Shown: piece after piece, positions 1 to 8,847 of the stretch | Layout of the letters: every line of letters starts with the position of its first letter | Numbering within the stretch: position 1 is the stretch's first letter | Source: Saprospiraceae bacterium | GTDB lineage: Bacteria > Bacteroidota > Bacteroidia > Chitinophagales > Saprospiraceae | Assembly (NCBI GenBank): GCA_022842725.1 | Contig: JALHOZ010000005.1 | Coordinates: 62,001-126,000 of the forward strand | Length of the DNA stretch: 64,000 bases | Direction: 5' to 3' | Position numbers and translations under genes: made by a program | Notes under the pieces: generated by a model | The model's input: the letters and a program-made list of their open reading frames with translations, nothing else | Database searches by the model: none | Told to the model about the DNA's origin: nothing

Positions 1-1374
1 AAATTTCGCTTAAAGAGATACTTTGTTCCGGTGTTTTTTGTCCTGTCCCTTTGTGTTTTAATCTTGTTGAGATGTTCAGAAGAAGTGCCGGTAACATCAG
101 CCGGCAAAACATTTGATTCGAGCCCGGGAGCAATCATTTATGAATATCATAAATTATACACTGAGGTCGAATCAATGGATATGTTTATGGCACCGATTAT
201 TTCAGCAAGATATATAATGACATTAAATATTGCTGTAAATGAAGCCGTGAAAGCAGCAAGAAATCAGGAAAAATATACTTTAGATTTTAAATTCACACCT
301 GAAAAAAGCAGCCAAGAAATCAAAGATACTTTGCTTTTGAACAATCTGTTAAATGCTGTATTGGCAAATCATATGTCCAATATGTTTAGTGCCAGGGTTC
401 AAAAAAGTGATGTGATGATTGAAAAAAAATATACAAACATTTTGTCTAAAATCAATGCAGATACCAAGATCAACAGTATTGACCATACATATATTTCGGC
501 TTTGGCAAAAACCATTTCGGATTCTATAAAATCTGCTTTTTTGCCTGAAGATTATTTTCAAAAAGAAAAGTATGCCGTCAGAGATTCCATAACAAACATA
601 ATTGTAAAAAATTCTATTGAATCCAAGGTTACTTGGGTTAAGTCTTTGATGCGATATGAAAGTATTTTACCGGATTTAGGGTTAGCTCCCATTAATTTAC
701 CACCTAAAACAAAATTTAATCCATTAAATGATAAGGATATGTACAGGGAGGCGATGGAGATTTATACCTTGTCAAAACCCTTGCCCTACGAATCAGAATG
801 GATAGCTGAATTTTGGAGCGATGATCTCCCCGGTATAACATTTACCCCGGCAACCCGTTGGATCAATATTTTAAATCAATTGGTCATACAAGAAAAACCT
901 GATTTTGAGGATATCAAAAATATGTATTTTTATATGAGCCTGGCAATTCATGAAACAAGTATTCTGTGTTGGGACCTGAAGTATGCAAATAATCAAATGA
1001 GACCTTCCCATTTCATCCAAAATCATATAGACCCTTCCTGGAAACCTTTCCATGAAAATCCGGACTTTCCGGCCTATCCTTCGGGACATTCTGCTTTTGG
1101 TGCTGCTGCCTGTATCGTCCTGGAGAACTTTTTTGGAAAAGGGCATTCGTTTACCGATAACAGTCACAAAGGGAATAAGGCATTTTTAAGTGACCCCAGA
1201 AATTTTAAGTCTTTTCAGGAGATGAAAGAAGAAAACGCAAGATCCAGAATGTATCTAGGTGTTCACTTCAGAAAAGATTGTGAAGATGGTCTGTATCTCG
1301 GAGATATTATAGGAAAAAATATTATGGAAATTTATACTTCAAAAAGAACAATTGAAAAAAATGTACATATCTGA
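1..1374 (+). CDS. Vanadium haloperoxidase-like / PAP2-family lipoprotein, 5' partial
   Basis: The reading frame is open from the first base of the window, so the true start probably lies upstream. A GTG at 31 is the first possible internal start, but codons 1-30 read as the basic n-region of a signal peptide. A hydrophobic stretch ends in a lipobox (LLRC) followed by SEE, which suggests a lipoprotein that may be surface exposed. The three vanadate-binding motifs of vanadium haloperoxidases and PAP2 acid phosphatases are present: K-x6-RP (KYANNQMRP, around residue 320 counted from 31), PSGH (around 350) and SR-x5-H (SRMYLGVH, around 410). This makes it a vanadate or phosphate-binding enzyme of the haloperoxidase/phosphatase fold; halide oxidation itself cannot be read from sequence. 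A second family member lies at 2505..3884 on the other strand. It converges on the SH3 lipoprotein gene, 37 bases away. Confidence 0.85.
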   Translation, partial: KFRLKRYFVPVFFVLSLCVLILLRCSEEVPVTSAGKTFDSSPGAIIYEYHKLYTEVESMDMFMAPIISARYIMTLNIAVNEAVKAARNQEKYTLDFKFTPEKSSQEIKDTLLLNNLLNAVLANHMSNMFSARVQKSDVMIEKKYTNILSKINADTKINSIDHTYISALAKTISDSIKSAFLPEDYFQKEKYAVRDSITNIIVKNSIESKVTWVKSLMRYESILPDLGLAPINLPPKTKFNPLNDKDMYREAMEIYTLSKPLPYESEWIAEFWSDDLPGITFTPATRWINILNQLVIQEKPDFEDIKNMYFYMSLAIHETSILCWDLKYANNQMRPSHFIQNHIDPSWKPFHENPDFPAYPSGHSAFGAAACIVLENFFGKGHSFTDNSHKGNKAFLSDPRNFKSFQEMKEENARSRMYLGVHFRKDCEDGLYLGDIIGKNIMEIYTSKRTIEKNVHI

Positions 1375-1411
1375 TTAATCTGTGTTTTTCAGGATCTTTT
1401 TATACTGAATT

Positions 1412-1894
1412 CTAATGTCCGAAATTAATGTCTGAACCCTTTACCCAACCTATTTTTTTGTCGTTAGTTTGAATTTTGTACCAGGTAGGATAATCGGACA
1501 ATTCACCATTTTCATTGGTCATTGAAGTCTCAAGCAGATAAATGGTCAAACCTTTTTGTAAGGTAGCGATCTTTGTAGAAAGGGTGTTTTGATCTTTATA
1601 TAATGGAACATTGTTTTTACCTACATATCCCTTTGGCCCGGGGACATTTGAAGTTTCAGCACTACCGGATTCCACTGGTAGATCAGTAGAAGTGGTTTTT
1701 TGTGCTTCCGGATTAGTATTTGGTAATTGATTAAGGGTATCGAAAGACTTAGGTTTTTTATTTTCGGATAACCCTGATTCGTTATTAATTCCTTTTTTTG
1801 ATATATTGTTGACATTAGCATCAGGTTGATTTTTACAACTTAATAAGGAAATAAGTGATATACAAAATATGAAAAATAACTTATTATATGCCAT
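1412..1894 (-). CDS. SH3-domain lipoprotein
   Basis: The frame is open up to an ATG at 1939, but the ATG at 1894 is preferred because it places a compact signal peptide (MAYNKLFFIF...) with lipobox LLSC at the N-terminus. After the cysteine comes a low-complexity, Asn/Ser/Pro-rich linker of roughly 70 residues. A C-terminal bacterial SH3 (SH3b) domain follows, beginning near VPLYKDQ and ending with WYKIQ...IGWVKGSDI, the usual terminal strand pattern. SH3b domains typically bind peptidoglycan or mediate protein contacts in the envelope; the ligand is not evident here. It lies directly downstream of the MORN lipoprotein gene on the same strand (50 bases apart) and the two are probably cotranscribed. 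The family call is good; the function is unknown. Confidence 0.75.
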   Translation of the reverse strand: MAYNKLFFIFCISLISLLSCKNQPDANVNNISKKGINNESGLSENKKPKSFDTLNQLPNTNPEAQKTTSTDLPVESGSAETSNVPGPKGYVGKNNVPLYKDQNTLSTKIATLQKGLTIYLLETSMTNENGELSDYPTWYKIQTNDKKIGWVKGSDINFGH

Positions 1895-1943
1895 AAATGA
1901 TTTGATTTTTTGATTCAAAAAATGAGTTCTTTTTTTCAATGAA

Positions 1944-2420
1944 TCATTTTTTGATTAATGATTCATTAATTTTAATAAACTTATCATTTTCCCAGAAAGC
2001 TTCAAAAAATAATTTTCCGTCTTCACTAAATTTCCTGGTGGAACCATGTTTTTTATCATCTTTATAATCCGTTATCATTTCTATAGCTCCGGATTCATAA
2101 AAAACAGTATCTGATTTTTGTCTTTTACCGTTTTCGTAATATTGAACTTCCTGAATTTTTGAATTGGGAAAATAAAAAACAGCTTTCCCTTCCTGAATAT
2201 CCTGAACGAAGTTGTATTCTGAGATCAGAAGATTTTTTTGATCTTTACTGTAGCGCTTAAAAGTCCCTTCTTTTTTACCATCCTTAAGATAGTATTCTGC
2301 TTTTACATAACCGTTTTCATAATGTTCTAATACTTTTTTTGGTTGGTCAGAGTCACATGAAGTGAAGGAGATCAATACAAAACTAAATAGAATGGACGTA
2401 TATAGGATATTTTTGTTCAT
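1944..2420 (-). CDS. MORN-repeat (YwqK-like) lipoprotein
   Basis: The start at 2420 is preferred over 2429 because it gives MNKNILYTSI, a clean lipoprotein signal ending at SFTSC. The mature part contains four or five MORN-type or YwqK-type repeats of the form YENGxxKxExxYKDGKKxGxxxxY, for example HYENGYVKAEYYLKDGKKEG, then further copies near FYFPNSK, FYESGAIEM and FSEDGKLFFEAF. Such repeats form beta-strand ribbons, and in Bacteroidota are found in many secreted or lipid-anchored proteins of unknown role. The database label 'antitoxin YwqK' is a family label only; no toxin gene is adjacent. It is upstream of the SH3 lipoprotein in a likely two-gene unit, and downstream of a terminator that separates it from the haloperoxidase-like gene. 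Confidence 0.75.
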   Translation of the reverse strand: MNKNILYTSILFSFVLISFTSCDSDQPKKVLEHYENGYVKAEYYLKDGKKEGTFKRYSKDQKNLLISEYNFVQDIQEGKAVFYFPNSKIQEVQYYENGKRQKSDTVFYESGAIEMITDYKDDKKHGSTRKFSEDGKLFFEAFWENDKFIKINESLIKK

Positions 2421-2441
2421 AAAACCCAATTATTTACTATT

Positions 2442-2476
2442 AAAAAAAAAGAGGCACTTAATAAATAAATGCCTCT
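2442..2476 (-). terminator. Rho-independent terminator of the haloperoxidase-like gene
   Basis: Read on the minus strand, a stem of about 10 pairs (AGAGGCATTT with AAGTGCCTCT, including one T-G wobble) closes a short AT loop and is followed at once by a run of nine T residues. It sits 29 bases past the stop at 2505 and would end transcription before the MORN lipoprotein gene. Confidence 0.8.
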
Positions 2477-2504
2477 AACCGTTTTTAAATATTACATATT
2501 CATT

Positions 2505-3884
2505 TTATTTCTTCCATGGCAGATTGTTTACTGCTCTTCCGATTACTGTACCATGTCTCACACCTTCTTCACAATCCATTCTGTAGTGTACTCCCAATGG
2601 TACTCTTGACCAGGCATTTTCCAATCCCATTTCATACAAACTTCCAAATGTTCTTGGCATTCCCAAAAAGTCTGTTCTGTTCTCATGACATCTGTCAGTC
2701 ATTGAGTAAGCATAACCAAATACACTGGCAAGTGCCTCAGCACCTGCTGCTCCCATGGTTGAGTGACCTGAAGGATAAGCAGGGAACGGTGGAGTAAAAC
2801 CCTTATCACCGTTGGACGGATTGTTAAGACTTGGCTCCCAGTTTGGATCAATAACTCTTTTGATGTATGATTCCGGTCTTTCAACATTGTAATGATATTT
2901 TGAATGCCAACAACCCACTGCAGCATCGGCTATTGCCATTCCTACTTTTGCATAGGCTTCAATGGATGTTTCAAGATTTACTTTATCATTTACAATGATT
3001 TGATTTGCTATGGCGGTCCATCTTGGTCCCGGACTGAATGTTACGTTGAGAAGGTCATCACTCCAAAACTCTCCGATCCATTGACCTTCAAAAGATGCCC
3101 TGTGATTGGCATATACTTCTATCGCCTGAGCATACAAAGCTGATGTTGGACTTTCACTGTATGCCAATGGTGGTCGGGACAATTTCATTTCTTCCGGCAT
3201 GGCAAAAGTTCTCACTTTACCCCAATGAGGAAACATAGGTTGCGGAGGTCCCGGTACAGTTGGTACCCAATCACCGTCTCCATCAAAATTTTGAGCCCAA
3301 TCATAGTTTTTAAATGGATCAAGATAGGCATCATGGGCATAGGTGTCAGTCGTTGACCATTGCCATACGGCATCTCCAACTCTTTGACCATATAATAATG
3401 ACCTATTAAAAACATCAGTGCCGGCTTCTTCTAATAACTCCTCATTAAATCTTCTTATTAATTGTTTCATTTTGTTGTCAAGATTTGTGGCAGCGTTCGG
3501 AAAAAATCTTGGCATCATAGAAGAATATACGCCATGCACGACCGCAGGCCAGTAATATTCTTTATCATTTTCAACAGCAGGTATTTCCAGTCCTGCATAC
3601 CTGTTTTTTAATGAATTGTATTCAGGCATACCTGTAATACAAGCTTCGTAAACGGCCAATCCCATATGGCCTAAAGCCCTTGGAGCTGGACCAGGTCTGT
3701 AGCCTGCTGCATAACGTTCAATTTCTAAAAACAACTCATTCCAGGCTAAAGGAACTTCATGATTAAATTCACTTACTAATGCAAAATTATTTTCAGCAAC
3801 ATCATTATCTTTTCTACATGAAAAAAGAAAGATCGTCAGACCTAAAAATACGACAGCATACTTTAGAAAATTTGATATTTTCAT
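2505..3884 (-). CDS. Vanadium haloperoxidase-like / PAP2-family lipoprotein
   Basis: This 459-residue protein starts with a lipoprotein signal (MKISNFLKYA...LFSC). It carries the same three vanadate/phosphate-binding motifs as the protein at the left edge of the window: K-x6-RP (KYHYNVERP, around residue 333), PSGH (around 372) and SR-x5-H (SRVPLGVH, around 430), followed by a conserved D-C-E-x-G segment. The motif IGEFWSDDL, shared with the other copy as IAEFWSDDL, confirms that they are paralogues. It probably acts in the periplasm or on the cell surface as a vanadium-dependent haloperoxidase or an acid phosphatase. Which of the two cannot be decided without structure or assay. It has its own promoter-like element upstream and a strong terminator downstream, so it looks monocistronic. 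Confidence 0.88.
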   Translation of the reverse strand: MKISNFLKYAVVFLGLTIFLFSCRKDNDVAENNFALVSEFNHEVPLAWNELFLEIERYAAGYRPGPAPRALGHMGLAVYEACITGMPEYNSLKNRYAGLEIPAVENDKEYYWPAVVHGVYSSMMPRFFPNAATNLDNKMKQLIRRFNEELLEEAGTDVFNRSLLYGQRVGDAVWQWSTTDTYAHDAYLDPFKNYDWAQNFDGDGDWVPTVPGPPQPMFPHWGKVRTFAMPEEMKLSRPPLAYSESPTSALYAQAIEVYANHRASFEGQWIGEFWSDDLLNVTFSPGPRWTAIANQIIVNDKVNLETSIEAYAKVGMAIADAAVGCWHSKYHYNVERPESYIKRVIDPNWEPSLNNPSNGDKGFTPPFPAYPSGHSTMGAAGAEALASVFGYAYSMTDRCHENRTDFLGMPRTFGSLYEMGLENAWSRVPLGVHYRMDCEEGVRHGTVIGRAVNNLPWKK

Positions 3885-4268
3885 TTTGAATATGGTTTAA
3901 ATTTAATAGAATAATTATTTAGACGGTGCAAAGATATAATACAACGTTCAAAATCAAGTGAGTATAACTGTGACTCAGGCAGGGTAAAGTTATTATAGCA
4001 ATATTGTAAATGTAAAATATATTGAAATATAGACATATATATATTACATATTGTTGTTATAATATTCATTCTAATTATATTCTAATATTATTTTTAATCA
4101 GTATAAATAAAAGTATAGTTTTGGATGCAGGTTTATAGTTTTATGTGAATTAACAAAACGTTACGGTAATCTTAAATTAAAAATATCAGGGTTCTGTTTA
4201 GCATTATTTCCCGATCTAAAAAAGTGGGAAGTTTCTTGTATTTTTATCTTTGTATCGACTTTATTGAT
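3885..4268. other. Intergenic region between ung and the haloperoxidase-like gene
   Basis: This very AT-rich stretch of 384 bases has no convincing gene. A 62-codon open frame reading leftward (3881..4069) overlaps the haloperoxidase start and looks random. The region holds the promoter of the haloperoxidase-like gene near 3929..3957. A second TATCTTTG box on the plus strand (4245..4252) has no plus-strand gene behind it and no well-placed -33 box. No clear terminator was found for ung. Confidence 0.6.
3929..3957 (-). promoter_or_regulatory. Bacteroidota-type promoter of the haloperoxidase-like gene
   Basis: On the minus strand TATCTTTG (3936..3929) matches the -7 consensus TAnnTTTG. A TTG at 3957..3955 lies 18 bases upstream, in the range expected for the -33 element. 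The start codon follows about 45 bases downstream. Confidence 0.5.
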
Positions 4269-4949
4269 CTATCTGATCTGCCAGTTTATAGTTTGGTGAC
4301 CGTTTTTTGTTAAATAATCATTTGTTTTGCTGAAATGCCGGCAACCAAAAAATGCACCCCCGGCCAAAGGCGAGGGATGAGCCGATTCCAAAATCAAATG
4401 TTTTGACCCGTCAATGAGCTCTTTTTTACTTTTGGCAAAATTACCCCACAACATAAAAACCAAATGGTTCTTTTCTTCAGATAATTGCCTGATAACTGCA
4501 TTGGTAAAGGTCTGCCAACCTATATCTTTGTGTGATCCTGCTCTGTTTTTTTCAACGGTAAGCATCGCATTTAATAAAAATACACCTTGTTCTGCCCAAT
4601 GGGTCAGGTCTCCGTGTCCGGGAATGTCGCACCCCAAATCACTTTGAATTTCTTTATATATATTACGCAAAGAAGGTGGAATTTTTACCGATTTCGGAAC
4701 GGAAAAACTTAATCCCATAGCTTCTCCCGGATTATGGTAAGGATCCTGTCCCAAAATCACCACTTTCACCTTGTCAAACGGTGTTAGTTGAAAAGCCCGG
4801 AAAATATCCTGCCCGGGAGGATAAATCGTTTTTCCGATGTTTATCTCATTTTTTATAAAACCGGTCAAAGACAAAAAATAGGCTTTCTCAAATTCTTCTG
4901 AAAGTTGTTTTTTCCAGCTTTCTTCAATTTTTACCTGATTTTTTGACAT
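4269..4949 (-). CDS. ung: Uracil-DNA glycosylase, family 1
   Basis: Ung removes uracil from DNA in the first step of base excision repair. The 226-residue length is normal for family 1. The water-activating motif [19 protein letters not shown] is present near residues 65-83, with the catalytic Asp in GQDPYH. The C-terminal minor-groove loop motif HPSPLA is near residue 190, preceded by the uracil-recognition region [12 protein letters not shown] with its conserved Asn. Its start is 44 bases downstream of the BamA-like gene stop on the same strand, so it is probably the second gene of that transcript. Nothing is missing from the active site. Confidence 0.97.
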   Translation of the reverse strand: MSKNQVKIEESWKKQLSEEFEKAYFLSLTGFIKNEINIGKTIYPPGQDIFRAFQLTPFDKVKVVILGQDPYHNPGEAMGLSFSVPKSVKIPPSLRNIYKEIQSDLGCDIPGHGDLTHWAEQGVFLLNAMLTVEKNRAGSHKDIGWQTFTNAVIRQLSEEKNHLVFMLWGNFAKSKKELIDGSKHLILESAHPSPLAGGAFFGCRHFSKTNDYLTKNGHQTINWQIR

Positions 4950-4993
4950 ATTTTTATTTTAGAAAGGGAACAATAAATCACTCTTCCGGGTTT

Positions 4994-6748
4994 TTAAAAA
5001 AGGTTGAGATATCCGAAATGAACTTTCATATTTCCAAAATCAAAACCGGAATTTAAGCGATTTCCTGCGGCAAAACTAACGTTAAATATGCCGGCTCTGG
5101 TACTAAAATTGATTCCCAAACCCAAGCCAATCGCTTCATCAAGTATTTTCTGATCTTCCACAACAATGCTGGTCAAACCAAAATCTACAAACGGAAGAGA
5201 CAAAAACGAATTCCTGTCAAGAAAAAGTCTGAATTCTGAACTAAAAACCACAAACTTATCCGTCCAGATTCCTTCTTCATCAAAACCTCTTAATGTAGCA
5301 TTTCCTCCGATCCGAAAAAATTCGTTTTGCTGGATTTCAGCAGTTCCTGTTCTGATACCTCCCAATACCCTGAGACGGACAGCACCATAGGTTTTTACCG
5401 GGACAAAATATTGAAAATCAACTTCTGATTCCAATTGTAAACTTGGTTTTAATACATTGTCATAAGCATTTTCTAATCCCGGAATAGAAGAAATCAGACT
5501 GTTTTCCAATATTTGTTTTTGTCCGATATTCAGTTTTGACTCCAACAATATTCCTTTGGACGGATTAAACCTGTAATCTGTCTCCAATATCTGCAGGCTC
5601 ACGACTCCTGACCTGTAGACTACGTCAAGATTACCGGGCAACCTGCCTGTACTTTGTATCAACGCTCTGTTGATATCGATCAATCTCGAAGATTTATAAT
5701 GATATCCGAATTTTATATTATTTAATCCTTTGTATAAATACTGGATACCTCCTGAAAAAATAATATCAATATGTTCGTTGCCATTCCGAAACAACCGGAA
5801 GTCACTGTCCAGCCCAAAACCAAAATTATAGATGTACGGCATCGAATATTTAAGAATAATCTCCTGATTTTCAGGTCTTAATTTTTTATATTGACCAAAA
5901 ATATATTCTCCCTGACCAAAACGATTGTAAAATTCAGCTTTCAGGTCGCCGGAAATGGTCCACCTGCTTTGGCCTTCTGCCGGATTGTTATTGGGCAATA
6001 CGCCGAGCAAAAAGTCAAAACGATTGATAGGTGCTCTGTTCAGATATAAATAAGTGATCGCCTGACCATTGACAAATTTTACCTGAGAATCTTTTGTTGC
6101 TTTGATAAACAATATATTTTTAATCCTGCTGTTTAGTGACAATACTTTTTCGTGCTGATATACCATACCGGGTTTTATCTGAAAATACCGGTACAAAAAA
6201 TTTTTACTGATTTTAGCGTCACCTTTGATGACTAATGAATCATAAAATACCCTCTCCCCTTTATTTACTATGACCCGGGCAACAATATTTTTATCCTCAA
6301 TTCTGAAGTTTTGCAGATGAACTTTGCAAAACGGGTATCCGGCATTCATAAAGTATTCCGTGATCAGGGTAGCTTTTTTAGGCCAGTTCAAATTTTTTTT
6401 GTCGGAAATTACTGCTCTTTTAAATGTTGGATCTTCAGCCGGTAAAACTGCCCAAACTGAATCATAAGAAATACCGGAAAGCGTAAATCGTTCTCCTTTA
6501 TATACATAAGCAGTGCAGGTATCTTTAATACATTGAATAGAATCAAAATTTGCTAAGACAAATCCGGTTGATTTCCAATTTTCAACTTTGTTGAGAACAC
6601 TGTTGATAAGCAGCAATGAGTCAGGAAACTGTTCGTATTTAGAGTTATTTGGTATTTCTTTAGAATCAATGTAGGACAACCAGAACGACTTCTGTGCTAT
6701 CACGTTAAATGGACTTAATATAATTATTACCAGGACAAGTAACCTCAT
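4994..6748 (-). CDS. BamA/TamA-like outer membrane protein (POTRA plus D15 barrel)
   Basis: The frame is open to 6793, but the ATG at 6748 gives a clean signal peptide (MRLLVLVIII...NVIAQ), so that start is chosen. The N-terminal third resembles POTRA domains: beta-alpha-alpha-beta units such as KATLITEYFMNAGYPFCKV and then VFYDSLVIKGDAKIS. The C-terminal two thirds are a 16-strand barrel of the Omp85/D15 (bacterial surface antigen) type. It carries the recognisable IGGNATLRGFDEEG motif (the RGF loop of Omp85 proteins), and ends in an aromatic-rich strand (FGYLNLF). At about 584 residues it is shorter than BamA and closer to TamA or other accessory Omp85 members. It likely inserts or transports proteins at the outer membrane; the substrate is unknown. 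It is divergent from hemW and followed by ung. Confidence 0.85.
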   Translation of the reverse strand: MRLLVLVIIILSPFNVIAQKSFWLSYIDSKEIPNNSKYEQFPDSLLLINSVLNKVENWKSTGFVLANFDSIQCIKDTCTAYVYKGERFTLSGISYDSVWAVLPAEDPTFKRAVISDKKNLNWPKKATLITEYFMNAGYPFCKVHLQNFRIEDKNIVARVIVNKGERVFYDSLVIKGDAKISKNFLYRYFQIKPGMVYQHEKVLSLNSRIKNILFIKATKDSQVKFVNGQAITYLYLNRAPINRFDFLLGVLPNNNPAEGQSRWTISGDLKAEFYNRFGQGEYIFGQYKKLRPENQEIILKYSMPYIYNFGFGLDSDFRLFRNGNEHIDIIFSGGIQYLYKGLNNIKFGYHYKSSRLIDINRALIQSTGRLPGNLDVVYRSGVVSLQILETDYRFNPSKGILLESKLNIGQKQILENSLISSIPGLENAYDNVLKPSLQLESEVDFQYFVPVKTYGAVRLRVLGGIRTGTAEIQQNEFFRIGGNATLRGFDEEGIWTDKFVVFSSEFRLFLDRNSFLSLPFVDFGLTSIVVEDQKILDEAIGLGLGINFSTRAGIFNVSFAAGNRLNSGFDFGNMKVHFGYLNLF

Positions 6749-6810
6749 GTAAAGGGATTCTCTTAAATTGTATACTTTTACATTTTGATTCAAAAATAAC
6801 GAATAGTTTT

Positions 6811-7941
6811 ATGTCAGGCGTATACATTCACATTCCTTTTTGTAAACAAGCCTGTACTTATTGCAATTTTCACTTTTCAACCTCCTTAAAATACAAGGAT
6901 TCATTGATTTCCGCGATATGTAAAGAAATCAAATACCAACAATCCTTTTTTCAAAAAAATGAGTTAACTTCCATATATTTTGGTGGTGGCAGCCCATCTC
7001 TTTTGAATGAACAGGACCTTGATCTCATCTTTGAAGCCCTTGCAGCATCTTTTGTTTGGCACAAAGATATCGAAATCACCCTGGAGGCCAACCCGGATGA
7101 TATCACAAAAGAGATATGTGATGTATGGAAAAAATATGGCATCAACCGTTTAAGTATCGGTATTCAATCTTTTTTTGGAAAAGATCTCCAATGGATGAAT
7201 CGGGCACATTCTGCCGAACAAGCTTCATTTTGTATTCCATTGGTTCAGGACAAAGGTTTTCACAATCTTACCTGTGACCTGATATACGGTATTCCGGATA
7301 GTGATATGGTACAATGGGAAGATAATATTCAAAAACTTTTACATTTTGACATTCCTCATATCTCTTCTTATGCGCTGACGGTAGAAGAAAAAACATTACT
7401 TCACCATCAGGTTCAAAACAATAAGATTAAACCGGCAGATGAAAAGTTGGTCGAACAACAGTTTTTGTTTTTAGTTCAAAAACTTGAAAATGAAGGATTT
7501 GACCATTATGAAATTTCGAATTTTGGTCAACCGGGGCATCATGCCGTACATAATACTTCGTATTGGAAAGGGTTTCCTTATCTGGGCATCGGCCCTTCAG
7601 CTCATTCTTATCAAGCCGGAACAAGATATTGGAACATTGCCAACAATGCGCTGTACATAAAAGATATAGAATCAGGTATTTTGCCTCAGGAATCAGAAGT
7701 GCTTTCGCCGGCTGACCAATATAATGAATATGTAATGACAGGTCTTAGAACGATGTGGGGTGTGGAAACAAAAACATTGATGGATCATCATCTGGCTTTC
7801 GCCGAATGGTTTTTACAGCAGATTAAAATTCCATTAGAAAGAGGTTTGGTTGAAAATAAAAAGGATACTTATGTACTTACCAAACAAGGAAAATTGTTTG
7901 CTGACGGCATTGCTTCCGATTTGTTTTATATACCTGATTAA
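6811..7941 (+). CDS. hemW: Radical SAM family heme chaperone HemW
   Basis: The protein has 376 residues. The radical SAM cluster motif CxxxCxxC is at Cys11, Cys15 and Cys18 (CKQACTYC), followed by the SAM-binding GGGSPS near residue 54. It lacks the N-terminal extension of true coproporphyrinogen dehydrogenase HemN. It carries the HNxxYW motif (HNTSYW, near residue 247), conserved in HemW proteins and implicated in heme binding, so HemW is preferred over HemN. HemW proteins transfer heme to respiratory enzymes in the cytoplasm and at the membrane. The gene is divergent from the BamA-like gene, and its stop overlaps the stop of the convergent dioxygenase gene by 4 bases. Confidence 0.93.
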   Translation: MSGVYIHIPFCKQACTYCNFHFSTSLKYKDSLISAICKEIKYQQSFFQKNELTSIYFGGGSPSLLNEQDLDLIFEALAASFVWHKDIEITLEANPDDITKEICDVWKKYGINRLSIGIQSFFGKDLQWMNRAHSAEQASFCIPLVQDKGFHNLTCDLIYGIPDSDMVQWEDNIQKLLHFDIPHISSYALTVEEKTLLHHQVQNNKIKPADEKLVEQQFLFLVQKLENEGFDHYEISNFGQPGHHAVHNTSYWKGFPYLGIGPSAHSYQAGTRYWNIANNALYIKDIESGILPQESEVLSPADQYNEYVMTGLRTMWGVETKTLMDHHLAFAEWFLQQIKIPLERGLVENKKDTYVLTKQGKLFADGIASDLFYIPD

Positions 7942-8822
7942 CCGACACGGACTGATGTCATACTCAAACTTCCGGCCATGAGTTTGTCATTGTAAAAGGT
8001 AATTTTGTCTTGTTTGTCCTTAAGACCCAGAACATACATCAATGGTAAAAAATGGTCCGGTGTTGGAATCGCATTTTGAAATGCTTTGGAATGTGTGTTA
8101 TACTCAAACAATGGTTGATAATATTCATCCATGATATACTTATTGATTTCAGCTCTTGCCTCAATCGCCCAATCAAAACCGTGGTTGTCTTTGTTGAAAT
8201 TTGCCCAATCTACCATACCCAGATTATGTACGATATTTCCGCTTCCAATGATGAGAATGCCCTTGTTCCTCAAGTCTTTTAGTTTACTTCCCAATTCAAA
8301 ATGTTGCAGGGGATTCAGTTTTTGATCAATGCTCATCTGAATGACCGGAACATCGGCTTTCGGGTACATATGTTTAATAACAGACCAGGCACCGTGATCC
8401 AATCCCCATTCATCAGATACATGTACCGAAAGAGGACTCATCATTTCTTTGACATGTACTGCCAGTTCAGGACTTCCCGGTGCAGGATATTGTACATCAA
8501 ACAAAGCTTGCGGAAACCCGCCAAAGTCGTGAATTGTCGGTGGTTTTTCCATACCGGTTACCATGGTTCCTCTGGTATACCAATGCGCAGAAATACATAG
8601 AATGACTTTTGGCGTGGGAATACCCTTAGCCATATCCCTAAAACCTCTGACAAATTCATTTTCCTCAATGGCATTCATGGGACTGCCATGCCCCATAAAA
8701 AGAGCAGGCATTTTTTCTGTTTTTTGCCCTTTGTGCAGGAAAAACATGATTTCGTCGAGTCTTGTCATAGCCAATAAAAAAGGCGTCGCTGCCATCCATT
8801 TGAGAAAAGAATTTCTGTCCAT
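7938..8822 (-). CDS. ygiD: DODA-type extradiol dioxygenase (4,5-DOPA dioxygenase, YgiD-like)
   Basis: This 294-residue protein belongs to the LigB/DODA extradiol ring-opening dioxygenase family. Visible metal and active-site motifs are MGHGSPMNA (near residue 43), SAHWYT (near 80), GSGNIVHNLG (near 195) and PDHFLPLMYVLG (near 255), which supply the conserved His residues that bind the single Fe or Zn and act as base. Members open catechols such as L-DOPA by 4,5-cleavage; the natural substrate here is unknown. A hydrophobic stretch precedes the domain (FLKWMAATPFLLAM), perhaps a vestigial export signal. It follows the small lipoprotein gene by 25 bases on the same strand and converges on hemW with a 4-base overlap. 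Confidence 0.88.
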   Translation of the reverse strand: MDRNSFLKWMAATPFLLAMTRLDEIMFFLHKGQKTEKMPALFMGHGSPMNAIEENEFVRGFRDMAKGIPTPKVILCISAHWYTRGTMVTGMEKPPTIHDFGGFPQALFDVQYPAPGSPELAVHVKEMMSPLSVHVSDEWGLDHGAWSVIKHMYPKADVPVIQMSIDQKLNPLQHFELGSKLKDLRNKGILIIGSGNIVHNLGMVDWANFNKDNHGFDWAIEARAEINKYIMDEYYQPLFEYNTHSKAFQNAIPTPDHFLPLMYVLGLKDKQDKITFYNDKLMAGSLSMTSVRVG

Positions 8823-8847
8823 TTATCTGTGTTTTCTAATGAAGACC

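Noticed and set aside
1944-2420. YwqK-type 'antitoxin' as part of a toxin-antitoxin system
   Set aside because: The label derives from the family name; the gene encodes a MORN-repeat lipoprotein and no toxin gene is adjacent.
3881-4069. 62-codon leftward frame upstream of the haloperoxidase-like gene
   Set aside because: It overlaps the real gene start, is rich in Ile, Tyr and Cys as expected for random AT-rich DNA, and covers the promoter box.
4245-4252. TATCTTTG box on the plus strand near ung
   Set aside because: Perfect -7 match, but no -33 partner at the right spacing and no plus-strand gene follows; an antisense RNA cannot be claimed from sequence alone.
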